Below are positions 4,358 to 13,996 of a stretch of DNA of 14,069 nt, piece after piece (position 1 is the stretch's first letter; the number at the start of each line of letters is the position of its first letter). Both the position numbers and the translations under genes were made by a program. The stretch covers positions 1-14,069 of the forward strand of contig LUYY01000247.1 in the NCBI GenBank assembly GCA_001603415.1, in the 5' to 3' direction. This DNA comes from Bacteroidales bacterium Bact_07 (GTDB lineage: Bacteria; Bacteroidota; Bacteroidia; Bacteroidales; Tenuifilaceae). The notes under the pieces were generated by a model. It was given only the letters and a program-made list of their open reading frames with translations. It was not told the DNA's origin and did not search any database.

Positions 4358-7300
4358 TACAATTGGTATTACCACCAATGCTGATGGAAAGTACGAGTTA
4401 AATGTACCTGCTACTGCCCAAACTTTAACCTTCAGTTTTGTGGGCTACAAAGCACAGGATGTTGCCATTGCCGGTCGTTCGGTAATTGATGTAGCCATGG
4501 AAACCGAAGCGGTTCAAATGGGTGAGGTTGTTGTTACCGCTCTGGGTATCACACGCCAGAAAAAAGCCTTGGGGTATACTGTTCAGGACGTAAAGGGTGA
4601 TGACCTGGTTAAGGCAAACAACCCTAACGTAATGACAGCACTCTCCGGTAAGGTTGCTGGTGTTGAAATTCGCCAGTCTTCGGGTATGCCCGGTGCCCCT
4701 TCAACTATTCTTATCCGTGGTGCTCGGTCGTTCAGTGGCAATAACGAGCCATTGTATGTTGTTGACGGTATGCCTATTGCTTCAAATGCTGACTATGGAC
4801 AGAACGTTACTGGTGCCGCTTACTCTAACCGTGCACTAGACATTGACCCCAATGAAATTGAGTCAATTAACGTTCTTAAGGGTCAAGCTGCTGCAGCACT
4901 TTATGGTACACGTGCATCAAACGGCGTTATTGTTATTACAACCAAAAAAGGTAAAGGCGCTGAGCTGGGTAAGCCCGTTGTTACTGTTACCTCAAATGTA
5001 ACTATGGACGTGGTTGCCCGCCTCCCTGAGGTTAACCAGACCTTTGCTCAGGGCTATTATTGGGGTGACGTAACAGATGAAAGTGACTTGTTTTTTTACC
5101 CAGCTTTCAGTTACTCATGGGGGCCCAGAATAACAGAATTGCCCAATGACGGTCATTTATTTTATGGTGGAAATATTATTGATCCTGCTAACCACAGCGG
5201 TGAGTTTTTTGATCCTTACAAGGGGAAATGGGTTACCCCAAAAGCATATAATAATCCTAAGGAGTTTTACTCAAACAATGGGTACACCTATAATAACAGT
5301 ATCAATATTTCAAATGCAACTAAGTTTGGCAACTACTCTGTCGGTTTGGGTGCAACTAACCAGAATGGTATTATTGCCAATACCGGTATGGACCGATACA
5401 ATGCCAAGATGGCTGGAGATTTTAAACTAGCCGAAAAATGGGATGTTGGTTTTAGCGGAAACTATGTTGATAGCAAAATCCGTAAGGTACCTTCGGGTAA
5501 TTCTAGTTGGTTATTTACTGTTTACGGGGCTCCCGCATCATTCGATTTAATGGGCACCCCATATCATCAGGAAGGACCATTTGGAAAATACCGCCAAATC
5601 AGTTATCGCCGTGGTGCTGTAGGCGAAAACCCACGTTGGGCTATTGAAAACAATATTTTCCAGGAGCAGATTAAGCGTTTCTTTGGTAACGCATATGTTC
5701 AGTTTAAACCCTTCAGCTGGAGCACCATTAAGTATCAACTCGGTATTGATACCTATACCAACGACAACCTTGATTTGTATCAGATGGGTAGTACTGGTAC
5801 AGGGCAAACCTTGCCTTCATGGTCTCAATATCCATATCCAGGCAAAACTGGCGATCCGTATACCTATATTGCACCTACAGGTGGAAGTATAAATCAGTAT
5901 GGGGTAACCCGTAGGAATATTAACTCATTGTTAACCATGAGTTTTGATCATAAGTTTACTGAGGAGTTGAATACCAACCTTTTATTAGGTAATGAAGTAC
6001 AAGACAACCAGAGTGAATCCTACACAATGCTCGGTACCGATTTCACTTTACCCGGTTGGAACAATATGAGCAACACCAAGACACAAACAGCCGACTACGG
6101 AATTGGGCATGATCGCACAGTAGGTTTCTTTGGTAACCTATCGGTTGATTATCTGAATATGTTATTCTTTAACGCTACTGGCCGCTACGACATTGTATCA
6201 ACCATGCCTCGTGGTAACCGTAGCTTCTTCTATCCCTCAGCTTCGTTAAGTTTCCTATTCACAGAACTTGAACCGTTGAAGAACAATAATATACTCTCCT
6301 TTGGTAAAATACGTGCATCATACGCTGAAGTAGGCCAGCCAGGACGTTATGTTGTGCCAACTTATGGTGCTGGTGGTGCAAGTTCAGGATTCCTAAGCGA
6401 TGGAATATCTTATCCTTTAGGGGGTATAACTGGTTATGTTCCTTCAAGTACCATTTATGACCCTAACTTAAAACCTCAGAATACACAAAGCTATGAATTC
6501 GGTATCGAATTGAAATTCTTTAAGAACAGGTTGGGTATTGATTATAACTACTTTGATCAAACTGCACGTAATCAGATATTCACTGTACCTCTTGCCGGAT
6601 CAACCGGTTACAGTGGTGCTGTAATGAATGCAGGAAAGATGTCATCAAAGGGGCATGAGATTGTGCTTAATGCCACACCCGTTCAGATGAAGAACTTTGA
6701 ATGGAACCTGCAGGCTAACTTCACCAAGATAGTGAACAAGTGCGTTGAATTAGCACCCGGTGTTGAGGATATCTTCCTAGGTGGGTATGTAACGCCAAAT
6801 ATTCGTGCATCGGCTGGCGATACTTATCCTGCCATTTACGGTGAGCGTTTCCTCCGCGACGATAAAGGTCGTATTTTAGTGGATGATGATCCTACAAGTT
6901 ATACTTACGGTATGCCTATAGTTGGTGAGTTTGGCAAAATTGGTGAAGTTTCTCCTGACTTCATTGTAGGGTTCAATACCAGTTTCACAATTTTTAAGAA
7001 CTTTACCCTTAGTGCACAGATTGACTGGAAGCAGGGTGGACAAATGTACTCTGGTTCAAACCGCTTAATGGATCTCTACGGTTCATCAAAGAAGACTGAA
7101 GAGTGGCGTCTCGACCCCGACGGTTTCATTTGGCCTGGTTATAAGAGCGATGGTACTCCCAATGATATCCGTCGCGGTGGACCAAACGATGTTTGGGCTT
7201 ATCCGGACCTTTTCAATGATGTTTTGGGTAGTTTGAGCGAATACCATATATATGAGACCTCGTTTGTGAAGTTACGCGAGGTTGCACTTGGAGTGACTTT

Positions 7301-7499
7301 ACCTCAAAAGTGGGTTAACCCTCTACTCATTAAGCGTGCTACCGTTAGCCTAGTAGCCCGTAATATTCTGCTCTGGACTACTCTTCCTAACTTCGATCCC
7401 GAAACATCACAGGGTCAGGGTAACCAGCAAGGTGGTTTCGACTACATGTCGCTACCTCAAACCACCTCATACGGTTTCACTCTTAACTTAACCTTTTAA
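4212..7499 (+). CDS. SusC/RagA-family TonB-dependent outer-membrane transporter (1)
   Basis: The product (1095 aa from ATG 4212) is a SusC-type channel, which takes up a ligand through the outer membrane with energy from TonB and works with a SusD lid. Signal peptide 1-21 (MKKLSVFLAGLLLAGITLVQA, cut before Gln22) is followed by a carboxypeptidase-regulatory-like domain (about 24-100), the family link EVVVTALGITRQKKALGY (105-122), a plug domain (about 123-246, with LIRGARS, LYVVDGMPI and ALYGTRASNGVIVITTKKG) and a beta-barrel to the C-terminal Phe (LNLTF). The frame is open 23 codons upstream, but ATG 4212 gives a proper signal peptide and matches the paralogue at 9132. Length is normal. The susD partner follows after 20 bases. 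No enzyme gene indicates the substrate. The first 146 coding bases are nearly identical to those of the second susC. Confidence 0.96.
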   Translation: MKKLSVFLAGLLLAGITLVQAQTVRITGTVTSSEDGMPMPGVSVVVKGTTIGITTNADGKYELNVPATAQTLTFSFVGYKAQDVAIAGRSVIDVAMETEAVQMGEVVVTALGITRQKKALGYTVQDVKGDDLVKANNPNVMTALSGKVAGVEIRQSSGMPGAPSTILIRGARSFSGNNEPLYVVDGMPIASNADYGQNVTGAAYSNRALDIDPNEIESINVLKGQAAAALYGTRASNGVIVITTKKGKGAELGKPVVTVTSNVTMDVVARLPEVNQTFAQGYYWGDVTDESDLFFYPAFSYSWGPRITELPNDGHLFYGGNIIDPANHSGEFFDPYKGKWVTPKAYNNPKEFYSNNGYTYNNSINISNATKFGNYSVGLGATNQNGIIANTGMDRYNAKMAGDFKLAEKWDVGFSGNYVDSKIRKVPSGNSSWLFTVYGAPASFDLMGTPYHQEGPFGKYRQISYRRGAVGENPRWAIENNIFQEQIKRFFGNAYVQFKPFSWSTIKYQLGIDTYTNDNLDLYQMGSTGTGQTLPSWSQYPYPGKTGDPYTYIAPTGGSINQYGVTRRNINSLLTMSFDHKFTEELNTNLLLGNEVQDNQSESYTMLGTDFTLPGWNNMSNTKTQTADYGIGHDRTVGFFGNLSVDYLNMLFFNATGRYDIVSTMPRGNRSFFYPSASLSFLFTELEPLKNNNILSFGKIRASYAEVGQPGRYVVPTYGAGGASSGFLSDGISYPLGGITGYVPSSTIYDPNLKPQNTQSYEFGIELKFFKNRLGIDYNYFDQTARNQIFTVPLAGSTGYSGAVMNAGKMSSKGHEIVLNATPVQMKNFEWNLQANFTKIVNKCVELAPGVEDIFLGGYVTPNIRASAGDTYPAIYGERFLRDDKGRILVDDDPTSYTYGMPIVGEFGKIGEVSPDFIVGFNTSFTIFKNFTLSAQIDWKQGGQMYSGSNRLMDLYGSSKKTEEWRLDPDGFIWPGYKSDGTPNDIRRGGPNDVWAYPDLFNDVLGSLSEYHIYETSFVKLREVALGVTLPQKWVNPLLIKRATVSLVARNILLWTTLPNFDPETSQGQGNQQGGFDYMSLPQTTSYGFTLNLTF

Positions 7500-7519
7500 T
7501 TATTAAAATATTGAGTGAT

Positions 7520-8965
7520 ATGAAATTAAATAAGATATTTATACTGGCGGCATTCACACCATTCCTCTTCAGTTGCAGCGAGGATGTGATGGATGACATC
7601 AACAAGGAAAAAAACGAAACCACCGAGATGTCGGCCGACTACATCATTACCGATTGTGGTCTAAAGACAGCTTTTGAAACTACGGGTACCGATATTGCAT
7701 GGTATTCATCGGTTTACATTGAGCATAGCGCAGGTACTTGGGGACAACACTCTGAGGCCGATAAGCGTACAGGTCAAACGTCAAATTCATTGATGAATAA
7801 CAATTGGAATAGCCTTTATGATGTTCTCAAGAACTTGAAGTTTGTGCTCGATAAAACTGATCCTATTAAAGGAACTGAACCCGATAACCGTTGGGCAAGG
7901 GGTATTGCATACGTACTTACTGCATACAACCTGGCTGTGGCAACCGATATGTGGGGCGAGGTACCCTGGACCGAGGCTTTACAGGGTACAGTTATCATGC
8001 AACCTAAGTACGATAAGCAAAGCGAAATTTATCCCAAAATATTCGCAATGCTCGACAGTGCTATTGCTAACCTTAATTTAGCCACTACCGGTCTTCCTTC
8101 GGTTGACTATATCTATGGAGGAACCTTTGCAAATAATAAAGCATCTTGGATTCGTGCAGCAAACTCGTTGAAGGCTCGTTACTGGATGCGCCTATCGAAT
8201 CGTAATACCAATGCTGCTGCCAATGCATTAGCAGCAATTAGTGCTGGTGCTTTTACAAGTGCAACCCAAGAAATGAAGTTTGCCAAATACGAAGCAACAG
8301 CTACTGCTGAAAATCCTTGGTATCAGTTCTTGAATGACCGTACACATCTTTCAGTAGGTCAAACCCTTTACGATCTCATGAATCAGCGCAACGACCCGCG
8401 TATTGCCGTTTACTTCTCGTTGGTTGGAGGTGTTGTTGTTCCTGCTCCCAATGGTACAGCTCAGCAAACACAGGGTGGTGTATACTCACAATCATTGTTA
8501 ACCCTTAATGGTCGTACAGCTCCCACCCCATTAATGACTTACCATGAACTCCTTTTCATCAAAGCTGAGGCTGAGTTCAGAACATCTGCTGCATCTTGGC
8601 AGGCAACTTTACAGGATGCTATTCGTGCAGCTTTTGCAAGCAAGGGCTTGAATCAAACCACTGCTGATAATTACTTCACAAACGAAGTAACGCCTCGCTT
8701 AATCTCTGGTAATGAGCTTAACGAAATCTTAACCCAGAAATACATTGCCCTTTACGAGCATGAAGCTATTGAGGCTTACAACGACTATCGTCGTACGGGC
8801 ATTCCTACAATGCATAACCCTAACAATGCAACAGTAGGCTTTGTTAACCGTTTCCCATGGGCATTAAGCGAGATTAGTTCAAACCGCAATGTTCCCCAGA
8901 CAGAACTTAATTATGTTTATACTACCAAGGTTTGGTGGGCTGGTGGAACTGAACTTATCCCCTAA
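7520..8965 (+). CDS. SusD/RagB-family outer-membrane lipoprotein (1), SusD-like_2 type
   Basis: The product (481 aa from ATG 7520) is the surface lipoprotein that caps its SusC partner and helps capture ligand. A lipoprotein signal peptide ends at LFSC (Cys19, the lipidated residue), followed by acidic SEDVMDD, consistent with surface export. Family features are ATDMWGEVPWTEAL (141-154), QPKYDKQSEIYPKIFAML (161-178), YIYGG with ASWIRAANSLKARYWMRLS (197-227) and TQKYIALYEHEAIEAYNDYR (405-424). These fit the ~480-residue SusD-like_2 (SusD/RagB) group rather than classical starch-binding SusD. A TTG at 7511 is also in frame, but ATG 7520 places the positive residues and lipobox correctly. It lies 20 bases after susC and before a strong terminator, so the two form one operon. 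Ligand unknown; the family includes glycan and peptide importers. Confidence 0.94.
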   Translation: MKLNKIFILAAFTPFLFSCSEDVMDDINKEKNETTEMSADYIITDCGLKTAFETTGTDIAWYSSVYIEHSAGTWGQHSEADKRTGQTSNSLMNNNWNSLYDVLKNLKFVLDKTDPIKGTEPDNRWARGIAYVLTAYNLAVATDMWGEVPWTEALQGTVIMQPKYDKQSEIYPKIFAMLDSAIANLNLATTGLPSVDYIYGGTFANNKASWIRAANSLKARYWMRLSNRNTNAAANALAAISAGAFTSATQEMKFAKYEATATAENPWYQFLNDRTHLSVGQTLYDLMNQRNDPRIAVYFSLVGGVVVPAPNGTAQQTQGGVYSQSLLTLNGRTAPTPLMTYHELLFIKAEAEFRTSAASWQATLQDAIRAAFASKGLNQTTADNYFTNEVTPRLISGNELNEILTQKYIALYEHEAIEAYNDYRRTGIPTMHNPNNATVGFVNRFPWALSEISSNRNVPQTELNYVYTTKVWWAGGTELIP

Positions 8966-8986
8966 TTGTCTGAATTAAAGCTTAAT

Positions 8987-9019
8987 AAAAAGGCTACCGG
9001 ATTTACCGGTGGCCTTTTT
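8987..9019 (+). terminator. Strong intrinsic terminator of the first susC-susD operon
   Basis: AAAAAGGCTACCGG (8987-9000) pairs with CCGGTGGCCTTTTT (9006-9019) around the loop ATTTA, 14 pairs with one T-G. The T run supports termination on the plus strand, and the A run on the other arm would allow it on the minus strand too. It lies 21 bases after the susD stop. Confidence 0.92.
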
Positions 9020-9052
9020 CTTTATAATGTTAAATAAATTTAAAATAAATTC

Positions 9053-9083
9053 TTGCAAATTGATTGTAAAATTTATAGATTAG
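9053..9083 (+). promoter_or_regulatory. Promoter of the second susC-susD operon
   Basis: TTG (9053-9055) is followed after 20 bases by TAGATTAG (9076-9083), then CC. Same layout as 4127-4158 and 13997-14028. It stands between the terminator at 8987-9019 and the second susC, so the two operons are transcribed separately. The leader would be about 40-45 bases. Confidence 0.75.
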
Positions 9084-9107
9084 CCCTGTTGAAAATTTAC
9101 TAACCTC

Positions 9108-9277
9108 TATTGTAAACCTAAAACTTGTTCTATGAAAAAACTAAGTGTTTTTCTTGCAGGTTTGCTGCTTGCCAGCTTAACCATTGTGCAGGCACAAACG
9201 GTAAGGATTACCGGAACGGTTACCAGTTCCGAGGATGGAATGCCCATGCCGGGTGTTTCAGTTGTTGTAAAGGGTAC
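9108..9277 (+). repeat. Shared susC 5' block, copy 2
   Basis: Partner of 4188-4357, in the same orientation and offset by exactly 4920 bases. It covers the end of the leader (TATTGTAAACCTAAAAC and the bases up to ATG), the signal peptide and the first part of the regulatory-like domain; 160 of 170 bases are identical. Recombination between the copies would delete one complete susC-susD unit and leave an intact hybrid. Confidence 0.93.
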
Positions 9278-12200
9278 AACCATTGGTGCTACCACCAATG
9301 TTGACGGTAAGTATGAGCTTACTGTACCCACTAATGCTCAAACCCTCACCTTCAGCTTTGTGGGGTTCAAAACCCAGGATGTTGCCATTGCCGGCCGCTC
9401 AGTTGTGGACGTGGTAATGCAGTCCGAAGCTGTTGAGATGAAGGAAGTAGTTGTTACAGCTCTGGGTATTACCCGTGAGAAAAAGGCACTTGGATATGCA
9501 GTGCAGGACGTAAAAGCCGATGACCTTAACAAGTCAGGCCAAACAAACGTTTTGAATGCCATAACCGGTAAGGTGGCTGGTGTTCAAATTGTTGGTGCCT
9601 CTGGTAACACTGGCGGTTCCGCAAAGGTGCTAATCCGTGGTGTTGCATCCGTTTCGGGTAGCAACGACCCATTATTTGTTGTTGATGGTGTTCCTATAAG
9701 TAACGCAAACTACAACTCATCAAATGCAAATGTTGGTGCAGGTGGTTATGACTACGGTAACCTAGCACAGGACATTAACCCCGAGGATATAGAATCGGTA
9801 TCGGTTCTTAAGGGAGCATCAGCTTCAGCTCTATATGGTACTCGTGCTTTGAACGGTGTAATCCTTATTACAACCAAAAAGGGATCACAGAAAAAAGGCA
9901 TTGGCGTTACCGTTAACTCTGGCGTTGCTTTTGAAAAAGTAGCTTACCTTCCTAAAGTTCAAAAGCTTTATGGTGGTGGCGTTACCATCGACGATGCCGA
10001 TGGTGGCGTTAATGGTTTTGAGCAAGTTAACATTGGTGGCAAGGATTACCTGGTTGTTAACTATCAAACCGACGAATCGTGGGGACCTAAGTACGATCCT
10101 AACATTAAAGTGTTACCGTGGAATGCATTTGATGCATGGGATACCAAGAACTATTTAGTAGAAAAACCTTGGGTTTATCCTAAGAATGACTTTAATTACT
10201 TTTTCCAAACAGGAGTATCATACACTAATAGCGTTGCTGTTAATGGTACAACCGATAAATCGAGTTTCAGGCTGTCTTATACCAACATGACTGTTGACGG
10301 CTATATGCCAGGAAACGAAATGGAACGTAACGCCTTGAACTTTAACGGTACAAGTAAAATTAGCAAGTATTTAGAAGCTTCAACTAACATTAACTACGTA
10401 CGTAACTGGGCAAAAGGTCGTCCTGAAACTGGATATGGCGATAAGAACCCTGTAATGCGCATGTTCCAGTGGGGACAAACCTCAACCGATTACAAAGATC
10501 TTGAAGCTTACAAGAACCCCGATGGTACTCAAAGAACCTGGAACCGCGTTGCATGGAACGATCCAACCCCAATGTACTCCGATAACCCTTACTGGGCATC
10601 ATACGAGAATGCTCCCGAGGATGTTCGTGATCGTTACTTTGGTAATATTGGTCTTACATTTAATATTACCGATTGGTTAAAGGCACGCGGTAAGATTAAC
10701 ATGGATCACTATAATTATACCATTGAGGAACGTAGCGCAATAGGTTCGCAAGCTCAATCGTTTTACACATTAGCTACTCGTGTATTTACTGAAATGAACT
10801 ATGAGTTCATGTTGATGGCCAACAAAAACTTGACCGAAGACATAACCTTGAATGCCATGTTGGGTACAAACCGTATGGAGCAAAAGTACGCTCTTACCGG
10901 TGGCTACACCCAAGGTGGTTTGTTGCTACGTAACTGGTATAGCTTAAGCAACTCTGCAGTTCCTGCTGGAGTTTACGATAACAAGTGGCAAAAACGTATC
11001 AACAGTGTATTTGGAAGCGCCACATTAGGATTTAAGAGTATGATTTATTTAGACTTTACCATGCGTGGTGATTGGTCATCAACTTTACCCGAAGAGAATA
11101 ACTTCTACACATATCCGAGTGCTACCACCAGTTTCATATTCACTGAGCTCCCAGGCTTGAAAGATCAAAATATACTTTCGTTTGGTAAGATTCGTTTGAA
11201 CTGGGCACAGGTGGGTGGTGATACCAATCCATATTCAACCGCCACTGTTTATGTTCCCCTTGATAACTTTGGAACTGATCCAAACTATCGCCTCCCAACT
11301 ACTCTGAACAACCCTAACCTCAAACCCGAAAAGACAACCTCTTACGAAGTTGGTACTGAACTGAAATTCTTAAATAACCGTTTAGGAATTGACTTTACCT
11401 ACTATAATAACCAAACTGTTAACCAAATTATTCCTGTACCCACTTCGGCAACAACCGGTTATACACAGCAAATTATCAATGCTGGTAAGGTTACTAACAA
11501 GGGTATTGAACTCTTACTAACAGGTACCCCAGTACAAATGGAGAATGGTTTCTCATGGGATGTAACCCTTAACTTTGCTAAGAACGATAACCGTATCAAT
11601 CAGCTTGCTCCTGGTGTAAATACTTACCGTTTAGCAGGTTTGTTTGGTGTTGAAGTTCATGCACAGGAAGGCGAGAAGTATGGAACTATTAAAGGTTATA
11701 ATTATGTAACCGATGCAAATGGTAATAAGATAGTAGGAACCAACGGTCGTTACCTTCAAAGGGCAACTATCGAATCGGTAGGTAGTTATTTGCCTGATTG
11801 GAATGCCGGTTTAACCAATACATTCCGTTATAAGGGTATTGAACTGTCAGCCCAAATTGATATGCAGAAGGGTGGCCGTATGTTCTCCTTAACCCATATG
11901 TGGGGAACTTACTCTGGTATTCTTGAGGCTACTGCAGCCAATAACATTCGTGAAAATGGTATTGTAGTTGATGGTGTTTATGGTAAACTTGATGCTAATG
12001 GCAATATTATATATACTGATGCCACAGGTGCTACAGTAACTGAACCCGTTAAGAATGAAACAGTTATTTCAGCTGAACGTTGGGCTTGGGACCACTACTC
12101 ACGTGCTTGTGCTGGACAAAATACCTTTGACACTGACTACATTAAACTGCGTGAAGTTCGAATTGGTTACAACCTGCCCAAAAAGTACACAGGTCCTTTC

Positions 12201-12371
12201 AACAATGTTAAAATATCTGCTTACGGACGTAATCTTGCCATTTGGGGACGTGCAAAAGGTGTAGATTGGGATCCTGAGTATGTTCATGGTTCAGGTAATG
12301 TTCAAGGTATTGAAGGTGGTGCATTGCCATCGTTACGTACCTTTGGCTTTAACCTAACTTTTGATTTTTAA
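9132..12371 (+). CDS. SusC/RagA-family TonB-dependent outer-membrane transporter (2)
   Basis: The product (1079 aa) has the same architecture as the first SusC: signal peptide 1-21 (MKKLSVFLAGLLLASLTIVQA), carboxypeptidase-regulatory-like domain (about 24-100), EVVVTALGITREKKALGY (105-122), plug domain (about 123-250, with LIRGVAS, LFVVDGVPI, ALYGTRALNGVILITTKKG) and a beta-barrel ending LTFDF. Residues 1-50 differ from the first SusC only in the back half of the signal peptide, while plug tips and barrel have diverged widely, as expected if the two transporters handle different ligands. The ATG follows a leader without Shine-Dalgarno, shared with the first susC. Its susD partner begins 29 bases after the stop. 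Substrate not indicated. Confidence 0.96.
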   Translation: MKKLSVFLAGLLLASLTIVQAQTVRITGTVTSSEDGMPMPGVSVVVKGTTIGATTNVDGKYELTVPTNAQTLTFSFVGFKTQDVAIAGRSVVDVVMQSEAVEMKEVVVTALGITREKKALGYAVQDVKADDLNKSGQTNVLNAITGKVAGVQIVGASGNTGGSAKVLIRGVASVSGSNDPLFVVDGVPISNANYNSSNANVGAGGYDYGNLAQDINPEDIESVSVLKGASASALYGTRALNGVILITTKKGSQKKGIGVTVNSGVAFEKVAYLPKVQKLYGGGVTIDDADGGVNGFEQVNIGGKDYLVVNYQTDESWGPKYDPNIKVLPWNAFDAWDTKNYLVEKPWVYPKNDFNYFFQTGVSYTNSVAVNGTTDKSSFRLSYTNMTVDGYMPGNEMERNALNFNGTSKISKYLEASTNINYVRNWAKGRPETGYGDKNPVMRMFQWGQTSTDYKDLEAYKNPDGTQRTWNRVAWNDPTPMYSDNPYWASYENAPEDVRDRYFGNIGLTFNITDWLKARGKINMDHYNYTIEERSAIGSQAQSFYTLATRVFTEMNYEFMLMANKNLTEDITLNAMLGTNRMEQKYALTGGYTQGGLLLRNWYSLSNSAVPAGVYDNKWQKRINSVFGSATLGFKSMIYLDFTMRGDWSSTLPEENNFYTYPSATTSFIFTELPGLKDQNILSFGKIRLNWAQVGGDTNPYSTATVYVPLDNFGTDPNYRLPTTLNNPNLKPEKTTSYEVGTELKFLNNRLGIDFTYYNNQTVNQIIPVPTSATTGYTQQIINAGKVTNKGIELLLTGTPVQMENGFSWDVTLNFAKNDNRINQLAPGVNTYRLAGLFGVEVHAQEGEKYGTIKGYNYVTDANGNKIVGTNGRYLQRATIESVGSYLPDWNAGLTNTFRYKGIELSAQIDMQKGGRMFSLTHMWGTYSGILEATAANNIRENGIVVDGVYGKLDANGNIIYTDATGATVTEPVKNETVISAERWAWDHYSRACAGQNTFDTDYIKLREVRIGYNLPKKYTGPFNNVKISAYGRNLAIWGRAKGVDWDPEYVHGSGNVQGIEGGALPSLRTFGFNLTFDF

Positions 12372-12400
12372 ACAGTATTAACCTAAGTGATTATTAAAAA

Positions 12401-13921
12401 ATGAAAGCTATGTTGAAAAAAATATTTCTCATTATCTCGCTGCCGGTACTATTCATTGCGGGTTGTACCGATAAGTTTGATGAGATAAACAAGGACCCAA
12501 ACAATCCTGTATCGGTTGAAACAGGATATCTGCTAACCTATGCAGAAAAGACCACAATGGATAACCTTCGCGATGCTTGGTTTGCTGGTCGCGGTACTCA
12601 ACTTTTGTGCCAGCATTGGTCACAGAACAACTACCCCGATGAAGATCGTTATTTAATTCGTACAACTACCATTCAAAACGCATGGAGAGCCTTTTATCGG
12701 GTAGCCGCCAATTTGCAGCAAATAATTAAGATGAATACCGATGAAGCCACCAAGGCCGATGCCCGTGCTTCGGGACCAAATGAGCATCAGATTGCTGTTG
12801 CTATGATTCTTAAGGCTTATATCATGAGTATAATTACTGATACATGGGGGGATGTTCCTTACAGCGAATGCTTTAATCCCGATATTCGTCAGCCTAAGTA
12901 TGATCCACAATCCGAAATATATCCTCAACTCATTAAAGAGTTAAAGGATGCTGCCGCTATGATTGATCCTGCTAATGGTGATTTAACTAAAGGTGATATC
13001 ATATACGGTGGTGATGTGGCTAAGTGGAAAAAGTTTGCCAATACCCTTCGCTTACGATTAGCTCTCAGGATGTCTAAAAAAGATCCTGCTCCTCTCAACG
13101 AGGTTAAAGCTCTTCCCTTGAGCAGTTTCTTCCAGTCAAATGCTGATAACGCAAAGTTTGCATATTTAGCAGCAAGTCCTAATGAAGGTCCTGTATACCG
13201 TGCATTTTTTGTTGATAATCGTAACGATTTTACTATTACAAAGCCTTTTGTTGAGCTTTTGGCTGGTAGAAACGATTCGTTGAATGTTACAAAGATTAAT
13301 CCTTTTGCTGGTATTGAGGATCCCAGGTTAAGTATTTGGGCATACAAAATTGGTGGCAAGTGGATAGGCATGCCTTACGGAATGGATGATGCTACCACAA
13401 AGGCTTTTGCTCCAAATACTTGCAACTACAAGAATAATCCTTCTGTAGTACATCAGCCTGATTTTGCCTACACATTCATGGATTATGCTGAATTTTGCTT
13501 TATCATGTCTGAGGTTAATGGTTGGAATCAGACATGGTATGTAAATGGTATTCGTGCCTCTATGGAAGACTGGGGTGTTGATAACGCCGATATTACTGCT
13601 TATCTTGCTGCCGTACCAGCTGCTAATCAGGAGAATGTTCTTACTCAGAAATACATTGCGTTATATATGCAACCTGAACAGGCTTGGTTTGAATATCGTA
13701 GGACTGGATTCCCCAAAACCCTCATCAAACCTGGTGAAATAACACACAAACAAGGTACTACTAATATTATTTTCACTCCCATTGTTGATGGTGTGACTGA
13801 TATTCCAAACAGAATGTGGTACCCTGTTGAAGAACAAGGTGTAAATAAACCCGGATATGAAGGAGCAGTTGCTGCTCAAGGACCCGATGATCTTATGACT
13901 AAGGTTTGGTGGCAGAAATAA
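12401..13921 (+). CDS. SusD/RagB-family outer-membrane lipoprotein (2), SusD-like_2 type
   Basis: The product (506 aa) is the lipoprotein lid of the second SusC. The signal peptide ends at IAGC (Cys22, lipidated), followed by TDKFDEINKDPNNP, typical of this family's mature start. Shared with the first SusD are SIITDTWGDVPYSEC (143-157), QPKYDPQSEIYPQLIKEL (164-181), IIYGGDVAKWKKFANTLRLR (200-219), a late TQKYIALY followed by WFEYRRTGFP, and a terminal TKVWW. This again points to the SusD-like_2 group. ATG 12412-numbered start is possible at 12410 (MLKKIF), three codons downstream; both keep the lipobox. It is the last gene of its operon, with a strong terminator about 20 bases after the stop. 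No catalytic function is expected; ligand unknown. Confidence 0.94.
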   Translation: MKAMLKKIFLIISLPVLFIAGCTDKFDEINKDPNNPVSVETGYLLTYAEKTTMDNLRDAWFAGRGTQLLCQHWSQNNYPDEDRYLIRTTTIQNAWRAFYRVAANLQQIIKMNTDEATKADARASGPNEHQIAVAMILKAYIMSIITDTWGDVPYSECFNPDIRQPKYDPQSEIYPQLIKELKDAAAMIDPANGDLTKGDIIYGGDVAKWKKFANTLRLRLALRMSKKDPAPLNEVKALPLSSFFQSNADNAKFAYLAASPNEGPVYRAFFVDNRNDFTITKPFVELLAGRNDSLNVTKINPFAGIEDPRLSIWAYKIGGKWIGMPYGMDDATTKAFAPNTCNYKNNPSVVHQPDFAYTFMDYAEFCFIMSEVNGWNQTWYVNGIRASMEDWGVDNADITAYLAAVPAANQENVLTQKYIALYMQPEQAWFEYRRTGFPKTLIKPGEITHKQGTTNIIFTPIVDGVTDIPNRMWYPVEEQGVNKPGYEGAVAAQGPDDLMTKVWWQK

Positions 13922-13939
13922 TTATTTTTGATTTTACTT

Positions 13940-13971
13940 AAAAAACCGCCCCCTTCAGGGGCGGTTTTTTT
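13940..13971 (+). terminator. Strong intrinsic terminator of the second susC-susD operon
   Basis: A run of six A and CCGCCCC (13946-13952) pairs with GGGGCGG (13958-13964) and a seven-T run, with loop CTTCA; 13 pairs in all. It stands 19 bases after the susD stop codon and could work in both directions. Confidence 0.95.
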
Positions 13972-13996
13972 ATTGCCCATTTTTAATCAAAAAACA

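Noticed and set aside
2483..7499. Sigma/anti-sigma control of the SusCD operon by the nearby ECF factor
   Set aside because: No FecR-like gene is present, the SusC has no evident extra N-terminal signalling domain ahead of its regulatory-like domain, and the genes are divergent across 1.1 kb of repeats.
7511..7519. TTG start for the first SusD
   Set aside because: ATG 7520 gives a normal lipoprotein signal peptide; the three extra residues add acidic Asp before the positive N-terminus.
4188..9277. Invertible (shufflon-type) SusC switch
   Set aside because: The shared blocks are in direct, not inverted, orientation and no recombinase gene lies in the window.
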